A stretch of DNA of 64,000 bases, from NCBI RefSeq assembly GCF_027460065.1, contig NZ_JAPYZZ010000012.1, positions 110,852 to 174,851 on the forward strand, in the 5' to 3' direction. Under the pieces are notes generated by a model. That model was not told where the DNA came from, did no database searches, and saw nothing but the letters and a program-made list of their open reading frames with translations. The number at the start of each line of letters is the position of its first letter. The first letter of the stretch is position 1. Positions 55,380-63,751 of the stretch are shown here, in pieces. Both the position numbers and the translations under genes were made by a program. The DNA is from Martinezella rhizogenes (GTDB taxonomy: Bacteria > Pseudomonadota > Alphaproteobacteria > Rhizobiales > Rhizobiaceae).

Positions 55380-56756
55380 ATGGCACAGAATTGGACCCCC
55401 GGCAGCTGGCGGCAGAAACCGATCCAGCAGGTTCCCGAATATCCGGATGCGGCCGCACTTGCGGCGACCGAAGCCACGCTTGCGACCTATCCGCCGCTGG
55501 TTTTTGCCGGTGAAGCCCGTCGCCTGAAAAAACAGCTCGCCAATGTGGCTGAAGGCAACGCCTTCCTGCTGCAGGGTGGCGATTGCGCCGAAAGCTTCCT
55601 CGAGCATGGCGCCGACAATATCCGCGACTTCTTCCGCGCTTTCCTGCAGATGGCCGTCGTGCTCACCTACGGCGCGCAACTGCCTGTCGTGAAGGTGGGC
55701 CGTATTGCCGGCCAGTTCGCCAAGCCGCGCTCTTCCAACGTCGAAGTGCTCGATGGCGTGACATTGCCGTCCTACCGCGGTGACATCATCAACGGTATCG
55801 ACTTCAACGAGGCCTCGCGCATTCCCAACCCGGAGCGTCAGCTCGACGCTTACCGTCAGTCGGCGGCGACGCTCAACCTGCTGCGCGCTTTCGCCATGGG
55901 TGGTTATGCCAACCTTGAGAACGTTCACCAGTGGATGCTCGGTTTCATCAAGGACAGCCCGCAGGCGGACCGCTACCGCAAGCTGGCCGACCGCATTTCC
56001 GAAACCATGAACTTCATGCAGGCGATCGGCATCAGCGCCGAGAACAATCCGAGCCTGCGCGAGACCGATTTCTTCACCAGCCACGAGGCTCTGTTGCTCG
56101 GTTACGAAGAGGCGCTGACCCGCGTCGATTCCACCTCGGGCGACTGGTACGCGACGTCGGGCCACATGATCTGGATCGGTGACCGCACGCGTCAGCTCGA
56201 CCATGCGCATGTGGAATATTTCCGCGGCATCAAGAACCCGATCGGCCTGAAATGCGGTCCGTCGCTGACGCCCGACAATCTGATCGAGCTGATCGACGCG
56301 CTGAACCCGGCAAACGAGGCCGGCCGCCTGACGCTGATCTGCCGTTTCGGCCATGACAAGGTGGCGGACAGCCTGCCGAAGCTCATCCGTGCGGTGGAGA
56401 AGGAAGGCCGCAAGGTCGTCTGGTCCTGCGATCCGATGCATGGCAACACCATCACGCTCAACCACTACAAGACACGTCCGTTCGAGCGCATCCTGTCGGA
56501 AGTCGAAAGCTTCTTCCAGATCCATCGCGCCGAAGGCACGCATCCGGGCGGCATCCACATCGAGATGACCGGCAAGGACGTGACGGAATGCACCGGTGGC
56601 GCGCGCGCCGTGACGGCGGATTCGCTGTCCGACCGTTACCACACCCATTGCGATCCGCGCCTCAATGCCGATCAGGCGCTGGAGCTGGCGTTCCTGCTGT
56701 CCGAGCGCATGAAGAGCGGCCGGGACGAAAAGCGTCTGGCAATCGCCAACGCCTAA
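55380..56756 (+). CDS. 3-deoxy-7-phosphoheptulonate synthase, class II
   Basis: 458 residues from the ATG at 55380 ([11 protein letters not shown], the typical plant-like class II start). [11 protein letters not shown] near the N terminus supplies metal and phosphate ligands, with KPRSS, the [11 protein letters not shown] segment and [11 protein letters not shown] later. It condenses phosphoenolpyruvate and erythrose 4-phosphate as the first step of the shikimate pathway. Ends at a strong bidirectional terminator. Often named aroG or aroF in this group. Confidence 0.95.
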   Translation: MAQNWTPGSWRQKPIQQVPEYPDAAALAATEATLATYPPLVFAGEARRLKKQLANVAEGNAFLLQGGDCAESFLEHGADNIRDFFRAFLQMAVVLTYGAQLPVVKVGRIAGQFAKPRSSNVEVLDGVTLPSYRGDIINGIDFNEASRIPNPERQLDAYRQSAATLNLLRAFAMGGYANLENVHQWMLGFIKDSPQADRYRKLADRISETMNFMQAIGISAENNPSLRETDFFTSHEALLLGYEEALTRVDSTSGDWYATSGHMIWIGDRTRQLDHAHVEYFRGIKNPIGLKCGPSLTPDNLIELIDALNPANEAGRLTLICRFGHDKVADSLPKLIRAVEKEGRKVVWSCDPMHGNTITLNHYKTRPFERILSEVESFFQIHRAEGTHPGGIHIEMTGKDVTECTGGARAVTADSLSDRYHTHCDPRLNADQALELAFLLSERMKSGRDEKRLAIANA

Positions 56757-56778
56757 TCTGGTTAAGCGCTGCAAACAA

Positions 56779-56811
56779 AAAAGCCGCCGGGAGACCATCC
56801 GGCGGCTTTTT
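56779..56811. terminator. Bidirectional terminator between the DAHP synthase and tadG-like genes
   Basis: A 12-bp stem (56779-56790 with 56799-56810), 8-nt loop, A run on one side and T run on the other, placed between convergent genes. Confidence 0.88.
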
Positions 56812-56826
56812 CGTGCGTAGTGCTTA

Positions 56827-58566
56827 TTATTGCACCAGCGCGGGCTGCTGGCAGCGAACATCGGTCACCCGCACATCGGCTTCGCCGATCTTGACGCCGA
56901 GAACCAGAAGCACGTTGTAGAGCAGTTGATCTACGGGAGCGGTGACCAGTGAGAGCGTGTTGGCGAGCGCTGTCTGAATGCCCGCCAGACCTCCCAGATC
57001 GAGGTTGAGGAAGAGAAGCCGGATATCCAGATTGAGGTTCTTCAGCAGCGAGCTGACAAGAGTGGTGACGGTGTCTTTGGTCGAGACACTCTTGATCTTG
57101 GCTTGCGTAATATCCGACTGCGTGAAGGTCAGTTTGGTCTTCGTCATGTTGGTGGCGTTGATGAGGGCGCTGCCGTTGATGGCAAGCAGCGCCGAATCCA
57201 CGATCGCGGTCTTGGTGACACGCGGGTCCTTGCCGAAATTGGCAAAGGCCGAGGTGTCGACATTGCCGAGCGCGATTTCCACGACGCCGGGAACGACTTC
57301 CACATCCACCGTGCCCTGTCCGCCGCCCGTGCATCTGATATCGGCAAGCCGCGCTTCGGCATGGGCGACTTCCACATAGAGCGGAAGATTGACCTTGAGA
57401 CCGGCAATGGCCTGCAGCCCGTCGACAACGACATTGACAGCCAGCCGGGTCTGCGCGGTGCGCACGATGGTACCCTGGCCGCCGACGGCGAGCGACGGTG
57501 TTTCGATGGGCGGTTCACCGATGGCGAGTGTTGCCTTGACCGAGGCGAGACCGAGAATATTGGCGTTGAGATTAAGTGCCAGCTGGTTGCCGCCATTGCC
57601 CGCCACGGCGGCGGCATTGATGAGATCGAAGACCCCGGCTGTCACCTTGAGGTTCTCACCCGTGCCGATCAGCTTGTCGGAGAAGGGGCCGAGATTGAGG
57701 ATTTCCTCAAGCTTGAGGTTGACGTTGCTCTTGTTGACGGCTTTTTGCAGTGTCTTCAGGATGTTGGCGACCGCTGGCTGCAGGCCTGTGGTTTTTGTCA
57801 GCACGTCGAGGAATTTGCCGTAGCTGATTTCCGTCTGCAACACGTCCTTGTAGGTGCCAGCGGTGAGGTTGAGATCGATGGCCAGCGCCTCGACGATCTT
57901 CAGCGCATTGACATCGGCTGCGAGAAGCGCCTGGTAATCCATGAGCTTCAACGACACGGTGGTGCCGAGCAGGCCGCCGAGCAGGCTGTTGAGAATTCCC
58001 TCATCGAGGCTCGCCAGTCGCGATCCCACCGAAAATGCGGCGATCTTCTGGGACGAGGCCGTTCCCACTGCCGAGACCTTGGGCGGCTTGGTGAAGGCGG
58101 AGGCGAAGAATATCTGCCCCTGTTCGACGATGTTCACCTTGATCGCATTGGTGGGCAGGGCATTGTCGACGAAACGCTGGCCGACCGGCACGGTCGCATC
58201 CGGCTCGTAGTGGCCCTTGATGACTTCGGCGTAACCCTTGCTGCTTGCGAATTCATTTAAGGGGTCGAAGGGTTCCAGCCCTTTGGCGGTCAAAAGCCCC
58301 TTGTCGGTCTTGACGCCGAGATCCATGCCATTGAGGGCGAAATATTGCTGGACCGCCTTTTCGGCATCCGTGGCATTGGCTGCCGCCGAGATGGCCGCGA
58401 GATCCGCGGTCTGCTGCAATTGCCGTTTCTGCAATGTCAGGTAACCGTAATCGACGCCCAGCGCCAATATGCCGATGAAGAGCGGCGCGGTGAGCCCGGC
58501 CGAAATGGCGATGTTGCCCGTTTTATCCTTGAGGAAACGGGGAAGCAGGGAAGGAATGGTCCGCAT
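56827..58566 (-). CDS. TadG-like Flp/Tad pilus-associated membrane protein
   Basis: 579 residues. The N terminus has the TadE/G signature: a short basic stretch, a hydrophobic helix (about 20-42) in GNIAISAGLTAPLFIG, then YGYLTLQKRQLQQTADLAAISAA. The rest is a large extracytoplasmic region of repeated beta-strand character. It lacks an obvious von Willebrand MIDAS motif. Its start abuts the downstream end of the tadE-like gene (1-2 nt spacing), so they are co-transcribed. Probably a pilus- or envelope-associated pseudopilin. Confidence 0.8.
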   Translation of the reverse strand: MRTIPSLLPRFLKDKTGNIAISAGLTAPLFIGILALGVDYGYLTLQKRQLQQTADLAAISAAANATDAEKAVQQYFALNGMDLGVKTDKGLLTAKGLEPFDPLNEFASSKGYAEVIKGHYEPDATVPVGQRFVDNALPTNAIKVNIVEQGQIFFASAFTKPPKVSAVGTASSQKIAAFSVGSRLASLDEGILNSLLGGLLGTTVSLKLMDYQALLAADVNALKIVEALAIDLNLTAGTYKDVLQTEISYGKFLDVLTKTTGLQPAVANILKTLQKAVNKSNVNLKLEEILNLGPFSDKLIGTGENLKVTAGVFDLINAAAVAGNGGNQLALNLNANILGLASVKATLAIGEPPIETPSLAVGGQGTIVRTAQTRLAVNVVVDGLQAIAGLKVNLPLYVEVAHAEARLADIRCTGGGQGTVDVEVVPGVVEIALGNVDTSAFANFGKDPRVTKTAIVDSALLAINGSALINATNMTKTKLTFTQSDITQAKIKSVSTKDTVTTLVSSLLKNLNLDIRLLFLNLDLGGLAGIQTALANTLSLVTAPVDQLLYNVLLVLGVKIGEADVRVTDVRCQQPALVQ

Positions 58567-58567
58567 G

Positions 58568-58990
58568 TCATGCTCCTCCGATCCGGATGGTGGAAAAACG
58601 CCGGATGACCGGCTCGGGCAGGGTGTAGCTGTAGAGACTCCAGATCGGCAGGTTGCGGGCGTCGTATTCGACCTTCACCGTGAACTGGTTGGCATTGGCG
58701 GGATCGGTGGCGACATTGACGGTGAAACGCGTCTTGTCCATGAAAGCGTAGCTGAGGTCGCTTTTGGTGACGAAATCCCGGGCAAGCTGCTGACGTTCTG
58801 TCGTGTTCAGCCCGGCAACGGCCGTTCTCGCCGCGTCAGCGGCGATCTGTTGCACCGAATAGGCTGCCATCAGATAGATGCCGTATGCGATCATGGTCAA
58901 AAGGACGAGAAAGAAGATCGGTGCGACGATGGCGAACTCGACAGCAGACGAGCCGGATCGATCGCGAAAGAAACGCACTCCATTAAACAT
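58568..58990 (-). CDS. TadE-like pseudopilin
   Basis: 140 residues. SGSSAVEFAIVAPIFFLVLL is the typical TadE leader and hydrophobic helix with Glu at position +5 of the mature pilin-like segment. The remainder is a small periplasmic domain. First gene of a two-gene unit with the tadG-like gene. Confidence 0.82.
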   Translation of the reverse strand: MFNGVRFFRDRSGSSAVEFAIVAPIFFLVLLTMIAYGIYLMAAYSVQQIAADAARTAVAGLNTTERQQLARDFVTKSDLSYAFMDKTRFTVNVATDPANANQFTVKVEYDARNLPIWSLYSYTLPEPVIRRFSTIRIGGA

Positions 58991-59127
58991 AAAGCACCCC
59001 CGTTCCTTCAGGCACCAAGGTTCGATGCCTTGATTTATTATTTTCGGAAATGCTAATTTATAGGTGTTAATTTTTTGTTGATGCCGCTCTTATGGGTTGC
59101 AGCTCTTCTTAAACATTCGCGTCTTTC

Positions 59128-59448
59128 TCAGATCAACCGAAGGCCCTTGAAGCTGGCGTGGCCGTCCTTGCCGATGATGATATGATCGTGGACGGTGATG
59201 CCGAGCGGCTTTGCCGTATCGATGATGGTTTTGGTCATCTCGATATCCGCACGCGAAGGGGTGGGGTCCCCACTTGGGTGATTGTGGATTAAAATCAATG
59301 CTGTAGAAGATAATTCAAGCGCCCGGCGCACGATTTCGCGCGGATAGACCGGCGTGTGATCGACGGTTCCCTGACCCTGCACCTCGTCGGCGATGAGCAC
59401 ATTGCGTTTGTCGAGGAAGAGGATGCGGAGGTGTTCCCCTTGTTCAAG
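59128..59448 (-). pseudogene. radC: radC 3' portion, truncated at an integration site
   Basis: The frame from about 59434 leftward reads [21 protein letters not shown], then [18 protein letters not shown], then [14 protein letters not shown] with the JAB-type metal motif, the normal end of RadC (DUF2466/MPN fold). Upstream the similarity ends at a TGA (59449-59451), and an integrase gene starts 60 bp further on. The N-terminal half of radC is absent from the window, and the remaining piece has only a GTG at 59400 as possible start. It is interpreted as radC split by insertion of the element to the right. Confidence 0.82.
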
Positions 59449-59507
59449 TCAGTAAGCAAAATCAACCGTTTGCCGGAGACGTCCCCCAAACGTCCCCGGC
59501 ACGTCCC

Positions 59508-60713
59508 TTATTCGTTGTTCTCGTTACGTTTTGCCAGGCGCATCTCGGCAACGCGGCTGGTCTGGCTGATGGTTCCGCGATTGTAGCGGGCACTTGTCTG
59601 GCGGTTCTTATGTCCCGCAGATTTCATTACGTCGGTCTCGGATGCGCCCAGATCATACGCTTCGGTAATGGCGCCAGCGCGTGCATCCATGTTCCAGACA
59701 CTCTTCGGTAGGCCCGCCTTATCGGCGACCTTGCGCCACCTCTCGGTGAATTTGCGGTTCTTGTAAGGAGCGCCGGTTGCCTCAGAAATGATGATTGGAC
59801 CGATCCTTTTTTCGGCGGGAACCCTGTCAATCTCCTCAAGAACGGCGGGGTGCAGTTTCAGATCATGCTCGACGGCAAAGCCGGTCTTTGTGTGGACCTT
59901 GCGCAGTATTAGGTCATCGTCGATGTCGGACCACACCAAGCCATTGACCCAGCGCTTGTCACGGTAGGTGATGCCGCCATCGTCTGTCACGTCCCGCGGC
60001 TCCCACTCGCCGACTACGTCTTTTTGACGGAGCGCGAGTTCGAACTGCAGCACGGTGGCGAGGGCAACTGAGGGGAAGCCTTCGGAATGTGCGGCTGTTC
60101 GCAGAGCATTGACGTGTTCGATGGTCATTACCGATGTGCGAGCCGGCGGCGCCTTGAACCGGATTTTGCTGAGGATAGTGTCGGCCCGAAAGCAGTCTTC
60201 GTGCCCCAGAGTGACCCCATAGCCTATCAATTGGCGGACGGTATCCATGGCGTGTTTGGCTCGCCATAGCCTGGGCTTTCGCTGGCCGTCCTTGGGCTGC
60301 CCCCATGCCGCGTGCCACCGCTTAAAATCCGGGCCCAGCAGCTTGTTGACGTGCCTTGCGCCAACGGTCGCCTCGATAATCTTGAGGGACTTGAGCACGT
60401 TCTCACGGCTGTTCCATTTCATCGAATGGAACGGTGAGTCTTCGTTTGTCTGATAGGCGCGCGAGAGGCTCTTAATCGTGCCGTCGTAACCCGGTGCCTT
60501 GTGTTCGCCCGTAGCCGACCACGCGAGCATTTCAGCCTGGAGAATGCGGCATCGCGCTGCCAGTTGCTGGCGACCTTCGGGTGTCTCCGGGTAGTGAAGC
60601 CGAACTGAAGACGGTCGATATCCACGCTTTGCTATGTCGGCGCGTGCTTCCCAATACTCCCGGTACGATCCGTCTTTATTGCGCTTCCGCTTTAGACCAG
60701 GTGCGTCGGTCAT
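59508..60713 (-). CDS. Tyrosine recombinase / site-specific integrase
   Basis: 401 residues from the ATG at 60713, which overlaps the preceding stop (ATGA). The C-terminal catalytic half shows the family boxes: an Arg in WNMDARAGAITEAYDLG, then MKSAGHKNRQTSARYNRG with the H-x-x-R-type pair and the nucleophilic Tyr. It lies 60 bp from the radC break, the usual position of an integrase next to its own att site, and is transcribed toward it. It probably inserts the element into radC. Confidence 0.9.
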   Translation of the reverse strand: MTDAPGLKRKRNKDGSYREYWEARADIAKRGYRPSSVRLHYPETPEGRQQLAARCRILQAEMLAWSATGEHKAPGYDGTIKSLSRAYQTNEDSPFHSMKWNSRENVLKSLKIIEATVGARHVNKLLGPDFKRWHAAWGQPKDGQRKPRLWRAKHAMDTVRQLIGYGVTLGHEDCFRADTILSKIRFKAPPARTSVMTIEHVNALRTAAHSEGFPSVALATVLQFELALRQKDVVGEWEPRDVTDDGGITYRDKRWVNGLVWSDIDDDLILRKVHTKTGFAVEHDLKLHPAVLEEIDRVPAEKRIGPIIISEATGAPYKNRKFTERWRKVADKAGLPKSVWNMDARAGAITEAYDLGASETDVMKSAGHKNRQTSARYNRGTISQTSRVAEMRLAKRNENNE

Positions 60714-60961
60714 GACCAATTCTCCACGCCATCGATGGATGAGGGCAGGGTGCTTTGGGTCAATCCGTGCCGGCGATCGAGAAACGCGCGTACAGCCGGC
60801 CAATAGCGACAGCCGGTGAGGGGATCAATCCTCGGCAAGCCTTCGCGCTCCCAAACCAATGCAAGGGCATCCCATTGCGTTTTCGCCTTCGGGCCGAGGA
60901 TGCGCGCGGCGATCGACGCTTCAGAAAGATATAGCGGGCTGTTATCGTTTGCTGCGCGCAT
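60710..60961 (-). CDS. Small DNA-binding protein upstream of the integrase, excisionase-like
   Basis: 83 residues from the ATG at 60961, which has a strong GAGGAGG; the open frame extends to 61051 without support. The segment LYLSEASIAARILGP followed by GLPRIDPLTGCRYWPAVRAFL has the helix-turn-helix and winged character of excisionase/AlpA-type proteins common before rhizobial prophage integrases. Translationally coupled to the integrase by ATGA. Confidence 0.7.
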   Translation of the reverse strand: MRAANDNSPLYLSEASIAARILGPKAKTQWDALALVWEREGLPRIDPLTGCRYWPAVRAFLDRRHGLTQSTLPSSIDGVENWS

Positions 60962-61207
60962 GCGTCCTCCTCTATTGTTCGTGACGTAACTTTCAGAACC
61001 AGCCTTCAAAAAGTCCAATGTCGCTTGATGAAAAAGTTTGGCCCCGCTCAACCAAGAGGGAGCAGGGCCGCGACGGGTCGTTGCTGGTGAGGCCTTAGGT
61101 GGTGACTACGCCGTCGCTATTTCTGCCGGGAGAAGAGGCCGCGCTGCCCGAAGGCGCTCTGCGGCAAGGTGGCTGGCCTTGCATGTCATAAGGCCAGCTG
61201 GGAAAGG

Positions 61208-61576
61208 TCAGTTCACTAGCTTTGAGTCCATTCCAAGCGCGGCGCGGTAATCCGCGACGTCTTCCTTTGATATGGTGGTGATTTCGACAATGCGAAGATT
61301 GCTCAATTCGCTCAGCGTGCAAAGAAATGGATGTGGGAGGCCGTCATAGTACATCGCATCGACCACGCCACCAGGGCGAAAGCCTAGTATTGTCAGGTAC
61401 CAAACGTAGCCGTCGGATTTCTGAAACTTGAGCATGTCACCCACCGAAAATTTCGGGGGGTTCTGCTGCTCGAAAACGTCATGGAAGGTCGGTCTTCTTC
61501 TGCCGACCAGCGCGCGCGGCAACTGCTCTCTGGCATTGCTCCGCGCCGGTTCTTGTCTTCTTGCGGCATGCGTCAT
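61208..61576 (-). CDS. Hypothetical protein divergent from an XRE regulator
   Basis: 122 residues. The N terminus is Arg-rich and probably disordered; from about 40 on it is a compact beta-rich domain (FSVGDMLKFQKSDGYVWYLTILG). Family not recognised. It faces the XRE gene across a 106-bp spacer with repeated operator-like sites, so its expression is probably controlled by that regulator. Confidence 0.6.
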   Translation of the reverse strand: MTHAARRQEPARSNAREQLPRALVGRRRPTFHDVFEQQNPPKFSVGDMLKFQKSDGYVWYLTILGFRPGGVVDAMYYDGLPHPFLCTLSELSNLRIVEITTISKEDVADYRAALGMDSKLVN

Positions 61577-61625
61577 TTCGGTATTCTCCTCGGTTGCTGC
61601 GAAGCGATTGTTTCGCTATAACACG

Positions 61626-61675
61626 ATACAAAATACATCGAGTTGGCGCTAAGTCAATACAAAAATGATAGAGTT
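61626..61675. promoter_or_regulatory. Two direct 19-bp repeats, putative operators of the XRE switch
   Basis: 61626-61644 and 61657-61675 share ATACAAAA...AT.GAGTT with 15 of 19 positions identical, and their starts are 31 bp apart (about three helical turns). The second overlaps the leader of the XRE gene, so autorepression is plausible. The spacer is A+T-rich and contains the divergent promoters. Confidence 0.6.
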
Positions 61676-61682
61676 ATGAAAA

Positions 61683-61919
61683 ATGTCTATTACAGCAGCG
61701 CAATGCCGGGCGGCGCGCGCACTGATTAACTGGTCGCAAGATGATCTCGCCAAAGCTTCAAAAGTCGGGCGGGCTACCTTGGCAAATTTTGAGAGCGAGA
61801 AGTCCACGCCCTATGAGCGGACTTTGCGCGATATCCAATCATCTCTGGAGGAAGCTGGTGTGATGTTCATAAAGGCCGGCGAAACCGCAGAGGGCCACGG
61901 CGTGACCATTAAGCCTTGA
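61683..61919 (+). CDS. XRE-family transcriptional regulator
   Basis: 78 residues, almost entirely one helix-turn-helix: CRAARALINWSQDDLAKASKVGRATLANFE is the Cro/CI-type motif. This compact form is common in rhizobial prophages and plasmids. It probably binds the repeated sites in its own upstream region and controls the divergent gene. Confidence 0.85.
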   Translation: MSITAAQCRAARALINWSQDDLAKASKVGRATLANFESEKSTPYERTLRDIQSSLEEAGVMFIKAGETAEGHGVTIKP

Positions 61920-61970
61920 CCGGCCACCCTCAACCACCACAAAATCGTGCCGGTTGAAATGGGGGACTTC

Positions 61971-62219
61971 ATGGGTGCTTTTCTAAGGTTTATCGGACTG
62001 GCCTCAGTCTGCCTTACTGCGGCTTGGATGGTCATCACCGCGGCAACCGGCAGCATGAACTACGTAGTCAGCCTTTTGCCATGGCTTCTGCCTGGAATAG
62101 TAAGCGGCGTTGTCCTTGCCGCATTCGGCAGCGTTGTGACGGAAGTGCAGGACATGCGCCGCGCCGCCGACAAGCAGACAGAGTTGCTGATGGCAATAAG
62201 GGATAGGCTAGGGCGATAG
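61971..62219 (+). CDS. Small membrane protein
   Basis: 82 residues from the ATG at 61971 with GGGGGA just upstream. Two hydrophobic helices (about 5-25 and 32-53) are followed by a charged amphipathic helix ending DRLGR. No family recognised; possibly an accessory or exclusion-type protein of the element, which is a guess. Confidence 0.55.
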   Translation: MGAFLRFIGLASVCLTAAWMVITAATGSMNYVVSLLPWLLPGIVSGVVLAAFGSVVTEVQDMRRAADKQTELLMAIRDRLGR

Positions 62220-62396
62220 GTCTGCCAAAAATTTGGGAGACATCTCAGCAGCGCCCCGCGCCGTCGCAAGGCCTTGACCGCCGCGACGAAGGAAGAATAA
62301 CTTCTCTCTGCGGCCACCACCCGCAGGTCACCCGCCTGCCACCACCGAACGGGAAGTTGTTCAACGCGCAGCTCGCGCAATGTTTGGTGTTGCCCT

Positions 62397-62648
62397 ATGT
62401 CTGAACCTCCACGCCTCATTGGTCGCAAAGAAGCGGCCGCCTATCTCGGCATTGCGGAATCCACGTTTTCAATGTGGGTTGCCACACACAAGATGCCGCC
62501 TACCATCCCAGGGACAAGAAAATGGGATAGGCGAGCGATCGACGCGAGGCTCGACGAAATCAGCGGATTGGATACCGGCGATAACGCCGAGGATGAGTTC
62601 GAGAAGTGGGAACGGGAGCAGGCCGCACTTAAGGCGCAGCGCAGTTGA
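62397..62648 (+). CDS. AlpA/MerR-like helix-turn-helix protein
   Basis: 83 residues. LIGRKEAAAYLGIAESTFSMWV is the winged helix-turn-helix found in excisionases and AlpA-type regulators; the C terminus is acidic and helical. Candidate excisionase or regulator of the radC element. Confidence 0.75.
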   Translation: MSEPPRLIGRKEAAAYLGIAESTFSMWVATHKMPPTIPGTRKWDRRAIDARLDEISGLDTGDNAEDEFEKWEREQAALKAQRS

Positions 62649-62711
62649 AGTCGCTTGACCCGTCCACGGTCGTAAAGCATCATGTCAGCAACTTATGGGG
62701 GATTCTTGTTG

Positions 62712-62885
62712 ATGGCTAAACTTCTATATGCACTTGGGTTACTGCAGATTGTTGGCGGTGTTTTGATAGCGATGGCCGCCAAGTCCGCTATTCATGAAAT
62801 CCTCGGCGCCGTTGCATTTGGAATGGGAGTTCTGGCAATTGGCTTAGCTGCTGTGATCGACCGACTCAGCGCGTTGAAACGCTAA
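62712..62885 (+). CDS. Small hydrophobic protein
   Basis: 57 residues from the ATG at 62712, which has GGGGGA upstream; an in-frame ATG at 62682 would add 10. Two transmembrane helices make up nearly the whole protein. Function unknown; small two-helix proteins in such elements can be toxins, holin-like or exclusion proteins. Confidence 0.5.
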   Translation: MAKLLYALGLLQIVGGVLIAMAAKSAIHEILGAVAFGMGVLAIGLAAVIDRLSALKR

Positions 62886-62900
62886 GGGTTGGTCTACTCC

Positions 62901-63608
62901 ATGCCGACAGCAATACCAGAAACGATCCAAGAATTTCAGATTAATCTAAGCGACGCGGCAGCGCAGCGTCCTTTGCTTGCCGTCGAGGCCTCACGCATTT
63001 TCGCACGTTGGGCTAATGTTGAGCACCTTCTCGAAACGATGGCTAGCGTGCTTCTAGGGGACTTAACCGCTATGTTTTTGCTGGACCAGTTAAAGTCCAG
63101 AAATCAAAAACTTTCAGGAATAGAAGTTGCCGTCGAAAATAAGATCTCTCATCCTGAGACGAAGGCACTCCTGAAAAAGTTGTTTAAACTCATCAATTCG
63201 GCGGCGGTTGGCCGGAATGAATTGGCACATTGCCTCTGGGGAACGATCGATCAATTGCCTAATGATCTGCTGCTATTAAATCCGAAGGCCGCCCTCAAAG
63301 CCGCGAGGCTATTGATGCAGACAGATGGTGAAAGTCGTACTGAGGCGCCTGATAAAGAAAATATCTCGTACTCCCACTCAGTTGATACTCGTTATGATGC
63401 TGCTGTTGAAATTATCGAAACGATCCGTGAAGGGACTCGAGTGTGGCGCCACGAAGATTTCGACCAGCCGCTACGGTTGCTGAATTTCTCTTTGACCGCG
63501 CTAACGCAGTACACAATTGCTATTTCAGACGATCCAGACGCTTCTGGGCCTCGCCAGGCTCGAGCTCATCTAACAAAACTGCTCTCTGACGCGGAGCAAC
63601 TGAATTAA
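62901..63608 (+). CDS. Hypothetical helical protein
   Basis: 235 residues from the ATG at 62901. Predominantly helical, with LLAVEASRIFARWANVEHLLETM followed later by NSAAVGRNELAHCLWG. That pattern resembles four-helix HEPN-like proteins, in which an R-x-x-x-x-H-type motif sits in a late helix; here RNELAH has R and H four residues apart, close to the HEPN Rx4-6H pattern. The HEPN assignment is tentative. A+T content is higher than in the core genes, a sign of foreign origin. Confidence 0.5.
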   Translation: MPTAIPETIQEFQINLSDAAAQRPLLAVEASRIFARWANVEHLLETMASVLLGDLTAMFLLDQLKSRNQKLSGIEVAVENKISHPETKALLKKLFKLINSAAVGRNELAHCLWGTIDQLPNDLLLLNPKAALKAARLLMQTDGESRTEAPDKENISYSHSVDTRYDAAVEIIETIREGTRVWRHEDFDQPLRLLNFSLTALTQYTIAISDDPDASGPRQARAHLTKLLSDAEQLN

Positions 63609-63725
63609 TCCCAATATTTAAGTTTATTGCTAGGTACAGGCCGGCGGACCTTTTGTCCGTTTTCACAAGGTAGTTTATCAGGACCGATTCCACACTTTGA
63701 CTCCTCATGACGCGCAGAGATTGAA

Positions 63726-63748
63726 GGTGTCGACGCAGCGTCGACACC
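63726..63748. other. Perfect 10-bp hairpin beside the IS66 terminus
   Basis: GGTGTCGACG and CGTCGACACC flank a 3-nt loop. No T run follows, so it is not a typical intrinsic terminator. It ends 3 nt before the IS66-like terminus. Confidence 0.6.
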
Positions 63749-63751
63749 AAT

